In this document: in pieces, positions 12,552 to 25,124 of the stretch | How positions within the stretch are numbered: position 1 is the first letter of the stretch | Layout of the letters: every line of letters begins with the position of its first letter | Assembly: GCF_021134715.1 (NCBI RefSeq) | Contig: NC_060027.1 | Span: 2,170,001 to 2,234,000, forward strand | Source: Daphnia pulex | Taxonomy: Eukaryota > Arthropoda > Branchiopoda > Diplostraca > Daphniidae | DNA length: 64,000 nt | Direction: 5' to 3' | The notes under the pieces: model-generated | What the model saw: the letters and a program-made list of their open reading frames with translations, nothing else | Database searches by the model: none | Told to the model about the DNA's origin: nothing | Program-made: the position numbers and the translations under genes

Positions 12552-14287
12552 CTAGAAAGGAAAAAAGAAGAATCCAGTAAAGCATGGTTAAAAGGAATGA
12601 CGAATGACGGACGGTGACGAAATATTGTCCTACGTTGTTTTGACTGACTAAAAGGAAATTGAGTGCAAATAAGAAAGCTATATCCCTAAATAATTCAAAA
12701 TAGGGCGTACCTTGAACCAATCTTCACGATTCTGGTTAAAAGTTGAGGGATATAAATTACACGACACCCCAATAAGGTATCAAAATGAAAGTGAATTGTC
12801 TGCTGCTGGGATGCCAAACATTAGGGAGTGGAAGAGTGAACCGCCTTTTTTGTCTGCTTCACGAAAATCGGAAAATGTCACTTACGTGTTTTTCAACACA
12901 CTTTTCATTAATACGTAATAATCTTATTAATAATTCAAACGAGTTTTATTTTTAGTAGGAAATATTTGGTAATTTTGATTAGAATTCAAAGAATGTGGAC
13001 GTAGGTTAGGTTAGGGTTCTAATCTGAATTACGGTGTTCGTTTGTTTAAGCCAATAGGCAACTCAGCATCTCTTAATACAGGAGCCCAGTTTTTGGCTGA
13101 AGTGAATAGTGAAGGTCGATTCTGTGTGTTGTGTTTTTAATCTGATTGATTTCGTCTCTACAATATTTGGGTAAGTTTCATACTTTTCTTCTTTTTTCTA
13201 ACAAGTTTGGCGGTTTTCCACTTGATCAAGTTCTCCATTCAGTTCCACAAATTCTAGAAGAGGTTGAAAGGATATTAAGCCAGACAGGTAGAAAGATTCC
13301 ATTCATTTCCAAATTGTCATCAGTGACAGTTTATCAAGCGATCAAATAAGGTGTATGTGCGCCAGTGTGTTGGTGATATTATTTGTGAAAGATGTGCATG
13401 AAGATACAAGGAATTCTGTTCAAGCATCCATTTTACGTGAAAGCCAGAATAACTTTGTATTCGTTGTTTTGGGGAAATCGTAAGACTTTCTTTTACATTC
13501 TTGAGCTGCTTCAAGGAATGAAAAAGAATAACACCGTCCTTTTAGTCAACACTTTGCCTGCTTAACACTGACATCCTGTTCAATGAATAGCACAGCCCAC
13601 ACATCTTGTAGTATCTGCTATTAATAGGCAAAGCTGTTTACAGTAGGAGCCAGTCTTCTTGTGCAATGGTCTTTCAAGAGCTTTGCCATACCTCACTCCC
13701 CCTCCTTCAAGAGGAAAAATACAACCAGCTCTTGTGAATACTGTATAAAAGTAACACATTCACTCTGGAAACACATTCATTCTAAAGCTCAAGTTAATTA
13801 TTAATCAGCCAAGAAGAAGTTACTCTCGGGACGGAGAAGAGAGCTCATAATTGCATTTTTTTTCTCGAGTTGGCTGAATGATGTCAGAGAAAAATTTGAC
13901 AAGAAAAAAAAAGCAAAAGTAATAAAGAAGAGGGGCGTTTCTAGCTAGTTGATTGATGGGAGAAAGAGCACAATATCGATCCGCTTAACTTAGTTTGTGG
14001 GGGCATTTTTTTAATGCCACGGCTGATCGGATTGAAAGACTTTCCTTTTTTTCTTCTTCTTTGCAGATTATTATCATCTTGCTTCATCCGCCGGGTTGTC
14101 ATTCGATCGAAATAGGACCAGCGGCAAAAAGAGGAAAATGTTATTTGATGCGCAAGCACCGCCTCAAACATATTTTATCTGAGCTGACCAGAAGAAGAAA
14201 GTGACTAGAAGAGGAGTTTGGTGGTGTGTTTCAAAAAATTAAGTGTCTCGTTGGAATTAGTCGTCTAAACGACGACGTGAGAAACTC
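12552..14287. promoter_or_regulatory. Intergenic and 5' leader region between PDCD5 and SNRK
   Basis: About 1.7 kb holding the PDCD5 promoter and probably SNRK leader sequence. A stretch at 13206-13349 is open and amphipathic (FPLDQVLHSVPQILEEVERI) and follows a polypyrimidine-AG. A separate 42-codon frame opens with an ATG at 13355. Neither joins to a recognised protein. They could be exons of a small unknown gene, a decayed fragment, or leader exons of SNRK. Confidence 0.35.
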
Positions 14288-17200
14288 ATGCAAAAGACAG
14301 TGGGACTCACGCGGGTGGGATCTGGACGGGCTTCGGCTGGTCGTGGTCAACGCAATAATTTCGGCTTTCATCTATCGAACGTCAGCTACGATGGAAAAAT
14401 CGCCGGACTCTACGACTTGGAGGAAACCCTTGGTTAGTTAGTTATCACACATGTTCGTGTTTCTAATCGGATTACATAAAATTATCGCCCCTTTTTTTTT
14501 ATTGTTGAAAGGTCGGGGCCATTTTGCGGTCGTGAAACTTGCTCGACACGTTTTCACTGGCGAAAAAGTGGCCGTCAAAGTGATTGACAAGACCAAGTTG
14601 GATGAAATATCACGAGCGCATCTCTTCCAGGAAGTGCGCTGTATGAAGTTGGTCCAACATCCGAATGTCGTTCGTCTCTACGAAGTTATCGACACGCAGA
14701 CCAAACTTTATCTCATCCTGGAACTCGGCGATGGCGGGGATCTGTACGATTACATTATGCGGCATGAAAACGGGCTCGATCAAGAGTCGGCACGACACTA
14801 CTTTAGACAGGTATTTGCCTTTTGACAAATTTGCAAGAGACCCAAGACGATAAGCGTGTTACGATCCTCCTTGGATCGTTACACTAGAGGGGCGTATTTC
14901 TATTAATATCCATTCTCTGTCCGCCGGCCTGGCGTTGTTCGATTACGCTATAAATAATTTGGCAAAGACTTTGGAATGTTGTGTGGAGAGTTAAGCGTTT
15001 GTAGGGCAATCTATTTACAGCCTTGATTGATGAAAACTCCTAATATGTGGAAGTTATTACCGCTGACTTTGTGTATTTCTTTTGTCACACGTAGGTGGTG
15101 CACGCCATATCGTACTGTCACCAGCTCCACGTGGTTCATCGAGACCTCAAACCAGAAAATGTGGTCTTCTTCGAGAAATTGGGCATGGTCAAATTGACAG
15201 ATTTCGGTTTCTCCAACAAGTACAACCCTGGCCAAAAGCTAGAAACGTCTTGTGGATCGTTGGCTTATTCGGCACCTGAAATTCTTTTGGGAGACTCTTA
15301 CGATGCGCCCGCAGTCGATATCTGGTCATTGGGAGTCATTCTTTACATGTTGGTTTGTGGCCATCCGCCTTTCCAGGTAATAAATTTAATCCCAAATTGG
15401 CCAAAGGAATTTTTACGATTTTTAATTCCCTTTTTGTAGGAAGCCAACGACAGCGAAACCTTGACCATGATCATGGATTGCAAATACACGGTTCCACCTC
15501 ACGTATCGGAAGGCTGTCGTCGACTGATTGGTCGAATGCTCCAGCGTGATCCGGCTAACCGCGCAACCCTTGAAGAGATCGCCAACGATCCTTGGCTACA
15601 AGATGGTGCCGCAGCTTTGCCACCTGCACATTACTTGCCGTTGGTGTCCCGTGAGCACCTCACAGAAGATGATCACGCCATCATATTGCAAAAGATGGTT
15701 AATGGCAACATCGCCACCAAGGAGGAAATCCTAGACGCGCTAGACAAAGACGAGTACAACAATATCACGGCTACGTATTTTCTGTTGGCTGAGCGCAAAT
15801 TGAGAGCCCAGCGACAAGAGCAAGCACAAATGATTAGCCGTCGACAACCTCCTCCTCCTCCCGCCCCTCCTCCCCCTTTAGAACCCGACCCAAAGGTATA
15901 AGCGTGAATCATATTTAGTTGCTTTTCTTTGAACAACTCAATAAGTGCTTACTTTTTCCAGGAGCAGTTGCCATTCCAGGAAGAAAAAATTGCTTACAAA
16001 ACTATACCAGTTTTTACCAGTCGAACAGTAATGGAAGCTATGCAGACCTCAAGTATGGGTCGTCAGCGCAAGTACAGCGATGTCGTTGAAGAGGATGAAG
16101 CGACTGGGGGAAGTGGCAGTGAATCGAGTCGACGAAGCCAAAGGTATTGTTCATTCAAGTGCGTTACCGATTAATATTAATGAAATTGGGTTTTTCTTTA
16201 GATCTTCTAGCAACTCATTGGCTAGCCAACGGACGTCCAATACCTCTTTAGCTAGTCAGAGGGCATCCAATAATTCTTTGGCAGGGAGCTTGAGAGCTCG
16301 TGGGCTATTGGCCAACGTATCCGCTCCTATTCAAGCAGCCATCAACAAGGGCCCAACTCGTTCGTCGGAATTGCGACTTGATTTTGTCGAAAAGATGACA
16401 CCGCAAGTCTCCATTACAAAGTTGACAGCAGCGAGCTCAAAGCCGCTAGAACCACAAAAAAGTGTCGATCAGTTTATGGAAGTTCCTGCGCCGTTTCCAA
16501 CCACCTCCAACATTGGCCTGGGTCTACGAAGTCCTCGAACCTCACCTCTAACGTCTCCTGTGACTGGCCAACGGATTGGAATCATAGCCGGATTAGGATC
16601 CGGGCGGGCAACGCCAGCCTCCATCTCTCCAACCTCACCTTCAACTACCCCATCTTCACCTGGATCATCTCCCAACGTCATGTCACCGACGGTCAACAGC
16701 AAGAGCCGCTCTACCTTACCCTCACCCAACCGGGTCTTACATTCAGTTCGCAGTTCTCCTCAGCTGATCCTCAACGAAATCTTTGAGGAGGCCGAGAGCT
16801 GCAGTGATAGCGAATCGACCAGCAGGGGAGAATCAGCAATTGCTTCGGCCAAATCACCTGGATTGAGAATTCGAACGACATTAAACGGCCATAGACATCG
16901 GCCTTCTCAGTCTGGACGGGCATCGTCAGCAGGCCCCAGTGTCCGCACCTCAACATCTCCCCCTAGTTTGGTTAGGCGCTACGAACAAAGACGCCAATTA
17001 GCCAAAGCTCGCACGGCGTCGTGTTCGTCATCAGACGCCAGTGATGACGATAATGAGGGGCGGAAGAAGCGAGCAGAGAAACTCAAGACTCTTCCACCGA
17101 GGAGGGATTCCCACGACGACTCCAGTGACCCAGGTTGTGATGGCCCTGGAGGTGGAAATGATGGTGCTGGAGTATCTGGAGGTAAATTTTAAATCATTTG

Positions 17201-18403
17201 TTTCATTTGCGGAATAAGTGTTGTCAAATATCTACTTTAATTTAGGTGGAGGAACAACTTCGATGGATAGTTATACTCAACCTGGATCGAGTTCCCAAAC
17301 ACCAAAGAATTCAGATAGTGGCAATCAAAGTGGTGGCTCCTCAGGAGGACGGCGACATTTGCAAACGAGTGATGGCGTTGATCAGCGCAATCCCAGATCC
17401 CGATATCGCATTGTGGGTTCCTCCCACGGACGGAGATATACCAACGCATGTTTTTCTCTGCTAAGCCCTGGACTTGGCAGCGAAACTCATCTTCGAGTCT
17501 CACAATCACTCAGCTGTTTGACAGAAGTCTGCGAATCGCCCGAAAGCCCTCGTATCACTACCAACACCCTGGAAGTGCCGCTTCCGTCGACAGTGGGAGC
17601 CCGAGTGGCCGCCAAAAGTTGCAGCAATTTGGAGAAGATTGAAGAAACGGTTTCGCTGGATACATCCCCAGAATTGGTGCTCGTTTTACCTCCATCGCCG
17701 TTATTAACTAGTCATCCAGCTTCCGAGAAAGGATCTCTCGATACCGTCATCATTCAAGATGATGTCATGGATACGGAGCCGGAGCCGCCACTCACAGGCT
17801 GTAGTTGTAGTTGCACCACTCCAGCCAGTGGCAAGAAACATAAACGGCTCAAACAACTCTTTTCTCGTCGTGAAGGAACCAATTCGTCATTCAAGGTAAT
17901 CAAAATTCTTTCATTTTTCGCCTTACGGAATTAAAAAAAGTAACGGTTTATTCATTCAGAGGTCAGATAAACGCCCTTCCGGACGTAAAAGTCGTGGCCG
18001 AAGTAGTGGTGAAGATGTTTCGATGGATGCTGACGGTAAACAGCCCGGAGCAGCAGAACCGGATTCAACAGGTGAAGCAGCCAGCGAAGCTGGTCGAGGC
18101 AAAACGATGAATTTTCTACGAAGCCGACTGTACAAAGCCCGTTCGCTGGGCTGTTTGGTTAAGGAAAGAATTTTAGTTGAAGCATCCCATTGCCAGTACG
18201 AGTTATGGAAACGATTTGGTCGTAAAGGTGGCATCCATGTGGGTGTTGTGAGCCCCAGCGATGTCAACATGAACGGACCAACTCACTCGCCAACCCCGGC
18301 CAAACTTTCAACCGTCACCTCTTGTTCTTCGTCGGCTGAATGTTCCACTCCATCCCCACTTGCCGTCGTGCACAATGTCACTCAGCACTGTACCTCGTGT
18401 TAA
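14288..18403 (+). CDS. SNRK: SNF-related serine/threonine-protein kinase SNRK
   Basis: Eight exons: 14288..14432, 14512..14810, 15095..15376, 15440..15895, 15962..16143, 16202..17181, 17246..17895 and 17960..18403; 1145 residues. The kinase domain spans about residues 35-290: [20 protein letters not shown] opens the P-loop, VAVKVIDK has the catalytic lysine, then [14 protein letters not shown], and the activation-loop threonine in [10 protein letters not shown], the LKB1 site in this AMPK-related family. A UBA-like segment follows ([20 protein letters not shown]). The rest is long, serine/proline-rich and disordered, ending in a cysteine-rich C-terminus. The start was set by carrying the conserved [13 protein letters not shown] frame upstream to the first in-frame ATG, which gives a short Gly/Arg-rich extension. 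Known family roles are in energy metabolism and heart and adipose inflammation. Confidence 0.93.
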
Positions 18404-19720
18404 AAAAAGAAAATCTCGCCGTCATCCACCTTTCGCCCCCGCCCACCTTTCCCTAGCTTTTGTTTATATCATAAGAATTTATATTGTGTTTGAAAGTTAT
18501 CGACTCCGCTAACGAGCGTCAAGGAAAGTACGATTAAAATTTTGTTGGTGTAATTCAGAACAAGAAGAGAAAAGAGGAGGAAAGAAAAATGGATATAGTC
18601 GCGCACGTAATTTTCGTGTTTCGATGTGTTCACACGCGCTCCCCCTTTCCATTGCAATCACTCGTCAGCTGGAACCAATGCCAGTGATATAAAACAACAC
18701 AAAAAAGAAACCAAAATCATTTTGCAATTCAGATTTTGTTGGTTGTGCAAAAAGTTTTTTTAGAAAAAATCTCTTGTCTGTTCGTTTTTCTTTTTTAATT
18801 TGAAAATTTTGTGTGTGTGTTTGTGTGCGCGCGTTCTTTACCGGACTGCTGGAACACTCGAGATCTATCCACGCTAAATATCTCCATCTTCCAACACGTT
18901 AAGTCATTCTCTGTACAACTCCTCTCTCTCTCCTTTTTTTTAAAATATTGAGTTTTCGACAAATATGCTTTCCTCTCCAAAGTCAAAAGTGAACTTTCAA
19001 ATTCCCACTTGATTTTTTTTTTAAGTTAAATGAATCAAAAAACAAAAAACAGAAAAAAAGAGAACATTGAAGTGAAAAATTTAGTGTGGACACCACGAAA
19101 CCAAAACCCAATTTTTGTTGTTCTATTCATCATCATAGAGAATAATAAGCTGTAATGTGTGTGTGTGTGTCTCCTTCCTATATCACCTCGCCCGGAATAT
19201 CCATCGCCGTAGAGTATCTTAACGTTGTGTGTTTCTGTTTTAGCTTCACTATAGACATTATAGAGAGAAATATTACTTTAATAACTCCCGTCTACCATTT
19301 GCGGTCATTCTTATCCGATTCTCAAAAAGTATCATGCAATTCCGGTTAAGAAAATCGACAACTACTGGAAGACGGGCGGGGAAACAACATACGAAAAATC
19401 CCCCTCCCCTCATAATCCCTCAAGCCGTCATAGGCGTATTTGTGAAGAAGAAAAAAGATAATTGGCCAAATGTGTGTGTTGTAAAGGACAAATACCAATA
19501 CAGATTATATATACTACCTAACAAACAGATGATGATTTTCTTTGAAAACGGATTAGCGATCTAGAGAGAATTGAAATCTTATCGCTAGATGGCTCAGTCC
19601 TTCTATCAAACACAGCTGAGAAAAAGGGGATGTTATGATTACTCTGTATGGTGCGGTTGTTTTCGTTGGTAGGTGTTAAAGTTTCTTCTCTGGTGTAGCG
19701 ATCCAGGAAAGAAACCAAAA
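18404..19720. other. SNRK 3' UTR and ALS2 5' region
   Basis: About 1.3 kb with GT microsatellites near 18811-18834 and 19157-19170 and many A/T runs. CGCTAGATGG at 19583-19592 is a rever­se-strand copy of the recurring CCATCTAGCG motif and lies about 130 bp before the ALS2 start. A TTGGTAG ending at 19672 may be the acceptor of a leader intron. No coding sequence is supported. Confidence 0.5.
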
Positions 19721-22700
19721 ATGAGTGAATCTGCGAATGTGATAGCCTGGGAAGAAGGCGAACCAGCTGCAGCACTTTTGGCACCGGAACAAGCCATGAC
19801 GGCCGTTGTTTCGTCAAGGCTCGGACAAGTGTTCTTTCTGACTGAAGACGGCAGAGTGTACCTGTCGACTCTCAAACAAGATGGATTGAGTGGGAAATTG
19901 CAAGAGTTGGCACTTCCTTGCCAGACTGTGGTTGGTATTGCATGCAATTCGATACACACCATTTTTGTGACTGATCGGGGTAGAGTTTTGAGGTCTGAAT
20001 TAGAAACCCCTGAAAAAGTAGAGGAGCTGGCCATCAAGCAACCAAATCTCTGCTGCCCTCATGGTGTTGTAGAAGACGGAGGAAGACTCTTTGTAAGAGA
20101 AGTTTCTTCCCACTCAAAAAACTTGTTGTTCATCTCAGATTCGGGCAAAGTATGGGCAGTGGATGAAAGCAAGTCGTTGTTGCCAGATAAATTGCCAGCC
20201 TTCGAGAACAAAGTACCCATAAGTATTATGTGTGGTAGCAACTTTAGCACCGCTCTCATCCAAGACTGTGAAAATTCTAACGATGATAGTATCAGCAAGC
20301 CTGGTGTAGCAAATTCTAGCAAAAGCAGCAGGGATTCCTTGGACAAAGCAAACTCATCAAAGGAAGGTCCTTTGGATGGATTGTGCATGGTTGGTTCCTG
20401 TCTAGAGTGTAGAGAGCAAAGTCTTTTGTCTCTGCACACGCTGGATCTCAACGACTCTCAACGAATGAACCAGGAAGATTTCAAAGACAATGTCAACTCT
20501 CTAGCTCAAGTTTGCTGGTCCAAGGCAGATCATCTAGTCCGTCAAAGCGCTTTGTTGCTCAACTCGACGCCCCAACTCGACGCGGCCAAACAGTTTTTAA
20601 CGAAGCAGCTATCGTGGGTCACCGGGTCCGAATCGGATGACTGTAACAATAGTCCAGGAGCGGCGTCATCGTTAGAAAGTGGCAATAACGTGACTCAACA
20701 GGTGGCCAGCCGAGTTGTGGAAGGAGTCCGAAACTTGGGCGATGCCGTCAACCGCATGTCTCGGCATTGGAGCGGAACCAGCCAAGAGGAAACTCCATCC
20801 GTTCCAGCTGCATCAGCTCCTGTCGAAGTTGCCGGCAGTGAAACGCTTAGTCTACCAGCCGCTTTGCCCAGTAGTAGCAGCGGTGAGGATTCACCCGCAG
20901 CACCGGCAACACCTCGATTTATCGTCCGACAGTCGCTTCAGAGTCATCATCGGTGGAAACGCAATGGATCGTCAAGTTTATCCCTCGATTCGACGCTTGT
21001 CCGGATGACAGATCGAGAAAAATCTACCGGACTTCAACCGGATCGTCTCGTTTCGTTGGGAAGGCAACTACTTTTTACGTCTGTCTGGACGTGGGGTCAA
21101 GGAGGAGTCGGCCAGCTCGGACTATCAGATTGCGTCTCACGCGAAGTCCCCCAAACTGTCCGTCCTCTACTTGGCATAGGCATCTGTAAAGTGGTGTGCG
21201 GTTCACGGCATTCATTGGCCCTCACGTTGGATGGGCGTGTACTGGCGTGGGGAGCTAATAACAAAGGACAAGTCGAGCCCGGTGAAGACCTATCTTTCAT
21301 GTCAGTCCCGACAGAAGTATCCTTACCTTTCCGTACTACCATCCGAGATATTGCGGCCGGAAGGTATACATCAATTTCAATCCAATTGTCTCTATAATTT
21401 ATTGTTGGCTCATTTTCCTTTTATTTTTTACTACAGAGAACATTCGTTATTGCTGACGAGTCACGGCGAAGTGCTTTTTATGGGATTCTCAATGGCCACT
21501 CAAAAGTCCACATTGATGAGATTAAATCTACCGGCCCAAAGCCCGACTGGTAGACCGAGTCGAGTATGGGCTACCGGACCACTTAGTTGTTGTTTGCGCT
21601 GCAATCAGAGCTGCCCCTGCTGGCCCCATTGGTCCGAGTTTGTTTTATCAGAACAGCTATTTTTAAGAAATTGCCTGAAAGTCGTCCGTGGCATTTTTGA
21701 TCATTTGGAATCCGCAACAACATCAACATCAACTACCTCAACCGTCCGTCGAGAGTTGTTCGATCGATACCGAGACTTGATGGCTTGCACGGCCGTCAAT
21801 GTTCACTCGCTGATCGAATCGGACAATTGTGCCAACCTCAGTATTGGTCTCGTTCGTTGGATTAATGAATTCATGCACGTTTGGCGTGGTTACGGTCAGG
21901 CCCTCTGTAACGCCACTGTCGTCCATGCGCTCACACTCAACAAGACCGAAAATGCACTTTTAGATCCAGAATATATCCAACAGGGAAGCGTCGGTCGAGC
22001 CGGCAGTGATATCCTGACCACATTGATGAACGAGCCTCTAGGACGACTCAAAGATTATTCATCACAACTGGAGAAAATGATTGAAAGTCATCTTCAACGA
22101 AACGATAAAAACATCGATTGTTATAAACATGCTAGTCAACAATGTTCAAATATTGCTGCCGATTTGATGCAGGATTGTCAAACAGCAGATCTCACTAAGA
22201 CCTTCTGGGATAGTTGTTCCACGAAACTAATGGGTACTACCGTTTAAATTTAAAATTTGTTTTTACTGAATTAGTAAATCATTTATATTTCCGGTTTAGA
22301 TGCTTTGAGAACTCCAGTCCGTCGTCTGATCCGTGAATCCCGAACTCACCCCATTACTCTGGTTAATTCCGGTCGCTTTTCATCGCATTGGTTCATTATC
22401 TTAACTGACGTGCTTGTCCACGTCAGCGGATCATCTAATCATGTCACATATCCATTGGCCACTATTTGGGTCGAGCCGATGCAAGATAGCGATAACATCC
22501 AGACCAAGGTATCATCCAAATATTTAATAAACATTAATGTTGACTCATTCTTAGAATGGTTTATTGTAGAATGGACTTTCATTAACGATGCCGGAAGAGA
22601 CCATGACGCTGGCTTGTCCAACTGCCGGTGACAAGATGGAATGGCTGGTAGCTCTTCAATCTGCCATCAGGCATGCGCTTTTAATTGACGATGTAGGATC

Positions 22701-24975
22701 CAGCAGTAGCGGACGAACTACGCCACCACTTGTACGGTCCGCCTCATATACTTTTACCAAGTTGCCTCATTTGAAGGATGTCACGTACAAAGGTGAGTCA
22801 TGCGACACAAAAAGACTACAAATTTTCTAGAATGAAATGAACACGTTTTCCATCGGCAGGGGCTTGGTTGTGTGGCAAAATGCATGGAGAGGGTGAATTA
22901 AACTGGCCAGACGGCCGGGTTTACAAAGGAAGTTTTCGGCAGAACCAGCAGTACGGATATGGTTCTTCAGAATCATTTGGCCCCAACGGCTCTACTTATG
23001 AAGGCAGCTGGAAGGATGGCAAGATGAACGGATACGGCATTCTCAAGTATAACGAGGTTTCCAGTTACAAGGGATCATTCATTAAAAAACTGCTTTTGAA
23101 ATTCAGATACGCCAACGGAGATGTTTACGAAGGAAACTTTCAAGACGGCCAACCGCATGGACACGGTACGCTCAAACGAGGTCATTTTCTCACCTCTGCC
23201 GCACATGTCTACGTTGGCCAATGGGAAGCTGGGCAAAAGTGTGGCTACGGAGTCATGGACGACATCGTCACTGGTGAAAAGTACATGGGAATGTGGCAAG
23301 CGGACGCCAGGCATGGTCAAGCTGTTCTAGTTACTTTGGACGGTCTCTACATTGAAGGCAGCTTTACCAATAACAAGATGACTGGGCAGTGCGTCATGTT
23401 ATTAGAAGACGGAACGAGCTACGAAGGTGAAGTGGCTGGCGTGGGTATTCTTGGCGGCAAGGGCCTCCTTCAGTTCCCAAACGGTGATATTATTCAGGGT
23501 ACTTTTCACGGCTCTTGGTCTGATGGAATTAAAATCAACGCCACCTTGACCAAAAATTCTTTAACTGCACAATCACCATTGAGTCCACCTTCCGGACTGT
23601 CCATTGGCCATTTTCAACAACAAAACGGATCAGGTGTTCCAGCCGAACGAAAATGGGGGGCCATTTTCCAACAATGCTGCTCAACTCTTGGTCTTTCTCC
23701 GAATTGCACGCAATGGACAGCCGATGATTCACTTCGTGCTTGGGACCAGATTGCAGCTGTGCTTAATCAATGTAAACAGAGAACAACCAACGACCATCAT
23801 ATCCGCCCGAAGATACAACACCATCGTCGCCAGGGATCGTCTATTTCGTCCAAGTCAATCAAGTCCGAAAGATTAGCTTCCGCTCAACCAGTATCCGTAG
23901 AAATCCCCGAAATTCTTCAGCATATCCCAGACTACGGACGAAATCAGCTTAATGGCGACGAGTTTGTCAAGATAGAAACTTATTTACATATGGTATTGAA
24001 TTGATTCTCTTGTTTTATTATTGGTGCACTTGGAAACTTTTTTACTTTGCTCCAATTACAGGCTTTAGAATCAGAGATCCATCCATTAGGAAAATTAGCA
24101 GCCCAGATAGGAGATGTCTATCGAGCTACTTACGTCGGAGTGGGTGCCCACCCTCGACTTCTACCTCATGCAGTTTCAGAAGTTCACTCGTTTGTTAGCC
24201 GTGTTTATGCTTTTGTCCGGCTTCTCTTCCCAGCTCTTCCAGAAGACCGTGCTGTTCATCTGATTCCAAATGGTATGTACAGTCACACACATAAGAAAAA
24301 ATCAAAAGACTTAAAGATAAAATTTTGTTGATGACAGAACCGTCGAACGATCATCCACAAGAATTGCAGGCCGTGGTTTCAGCCAATACTCTACTTCTGC
24401 CCGTACTTTTACCCCGACTCTATCCTCCACTTTACACTCTGTACGTTCTACACAACCAAAAGTTGGACGATCTTTATTGGGAACGACTTCAAAAATGGAA
24501 TCGACAATCAGATTCGGCTCTAATGAATTTTCTGGGAGTCGATCCCAAGTTTTTTATCGAGGAAGTTGCTCCGGAAGGAAGTCACTTTCCAACAGCTGTA
24601 GATTGTCTACAACAGCTGAGTACTACATTTTCTCCTGGGAAGAAGCTCCAAGTTATTCACCAGACATTCCAAGAAGTCAGTCGTTCGGTACAGGCACATT
24701 TAGGAGCTGATTATGTCATGAACATGGATGATCTCTTCCCGGTATTTCTTTTCGTCGTTGTTCGTTCGAGAATTCGTCATCTCGGCACAGAGATTCATCT
24801 AATAGAGGATTTCATCGATAAGAATGTGCAAAATGGCGAACTAGATGTCATGTTTACTACACTGGAGGTATATATTTTTCTTTAGTTAAATACTTTTTTT
24901 TTTTACTAAAATTTTATGTTATTTTGCTAGGCTTCCTACCAGTACATTCAGCATGAGAAGATGACCTTTAATTGA
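19721..24975 (+). CDS. ALS2: Alsin (ALS2): RCC1-like, DH/PH, MORN and VPS9 domains
   Basis: Eight exons: 19721..21363, 21437..22233, 22300..22508, 22570..22792, 22860..23992, 24062..24272, 24338..24867 and 24931..24975; 1596 residues (human 1657). The N-terminal half has RCC1-type repeats (GQVFFLTEDGRVYLS; WGQGGVGQLG; SRHSLALTLDGRVLAWG; REHSLLLTSHGEVL). A DH/PH-like module follows (about 600-960), then a run of MORN repeats (EGELNWPDGRVYKGSF, YEGSWKDGKMNGYG, YEGNFQDGQPHGHG and others), and a C-terminal VPS9 domain (YVMNMDDLFPVFLFVVVRSR). Alsin is an exchange factor for Rab5 on endosomes, and the DH/PH part has been linked to Rac. ATG 19721 lies in a good context (CAAAAATGA). One MORN unit around 23080-23110 is degenerate. 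Confidence 0.94.
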
Positions 24976-25015
24976 AATCAGAATCAAATTATTTTAAGCG
25001 TTCGTTGTCAATCGC

Positions 25016-25021
25016 AATAAA
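25016..25021 (+). terminator. ALS2 polyadenylation signal
   Basis: AATAAA 41 bp after the ALS2 stop codon, in the 149 bp gap before the converging RPL17 gene, so the ALS2 3' UTR is predicted to be very short. Confidence 0.6.
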
Positions 25022-25124
25022 TATAATTATCGTGGTAAACAGAAAATAACAATTTTAATTCGAGCGTCACCAACGTTGTATTTCAGGCAACACAAAGGGT
25101 TAACAAAGTGTTTACAGGAAAAGT

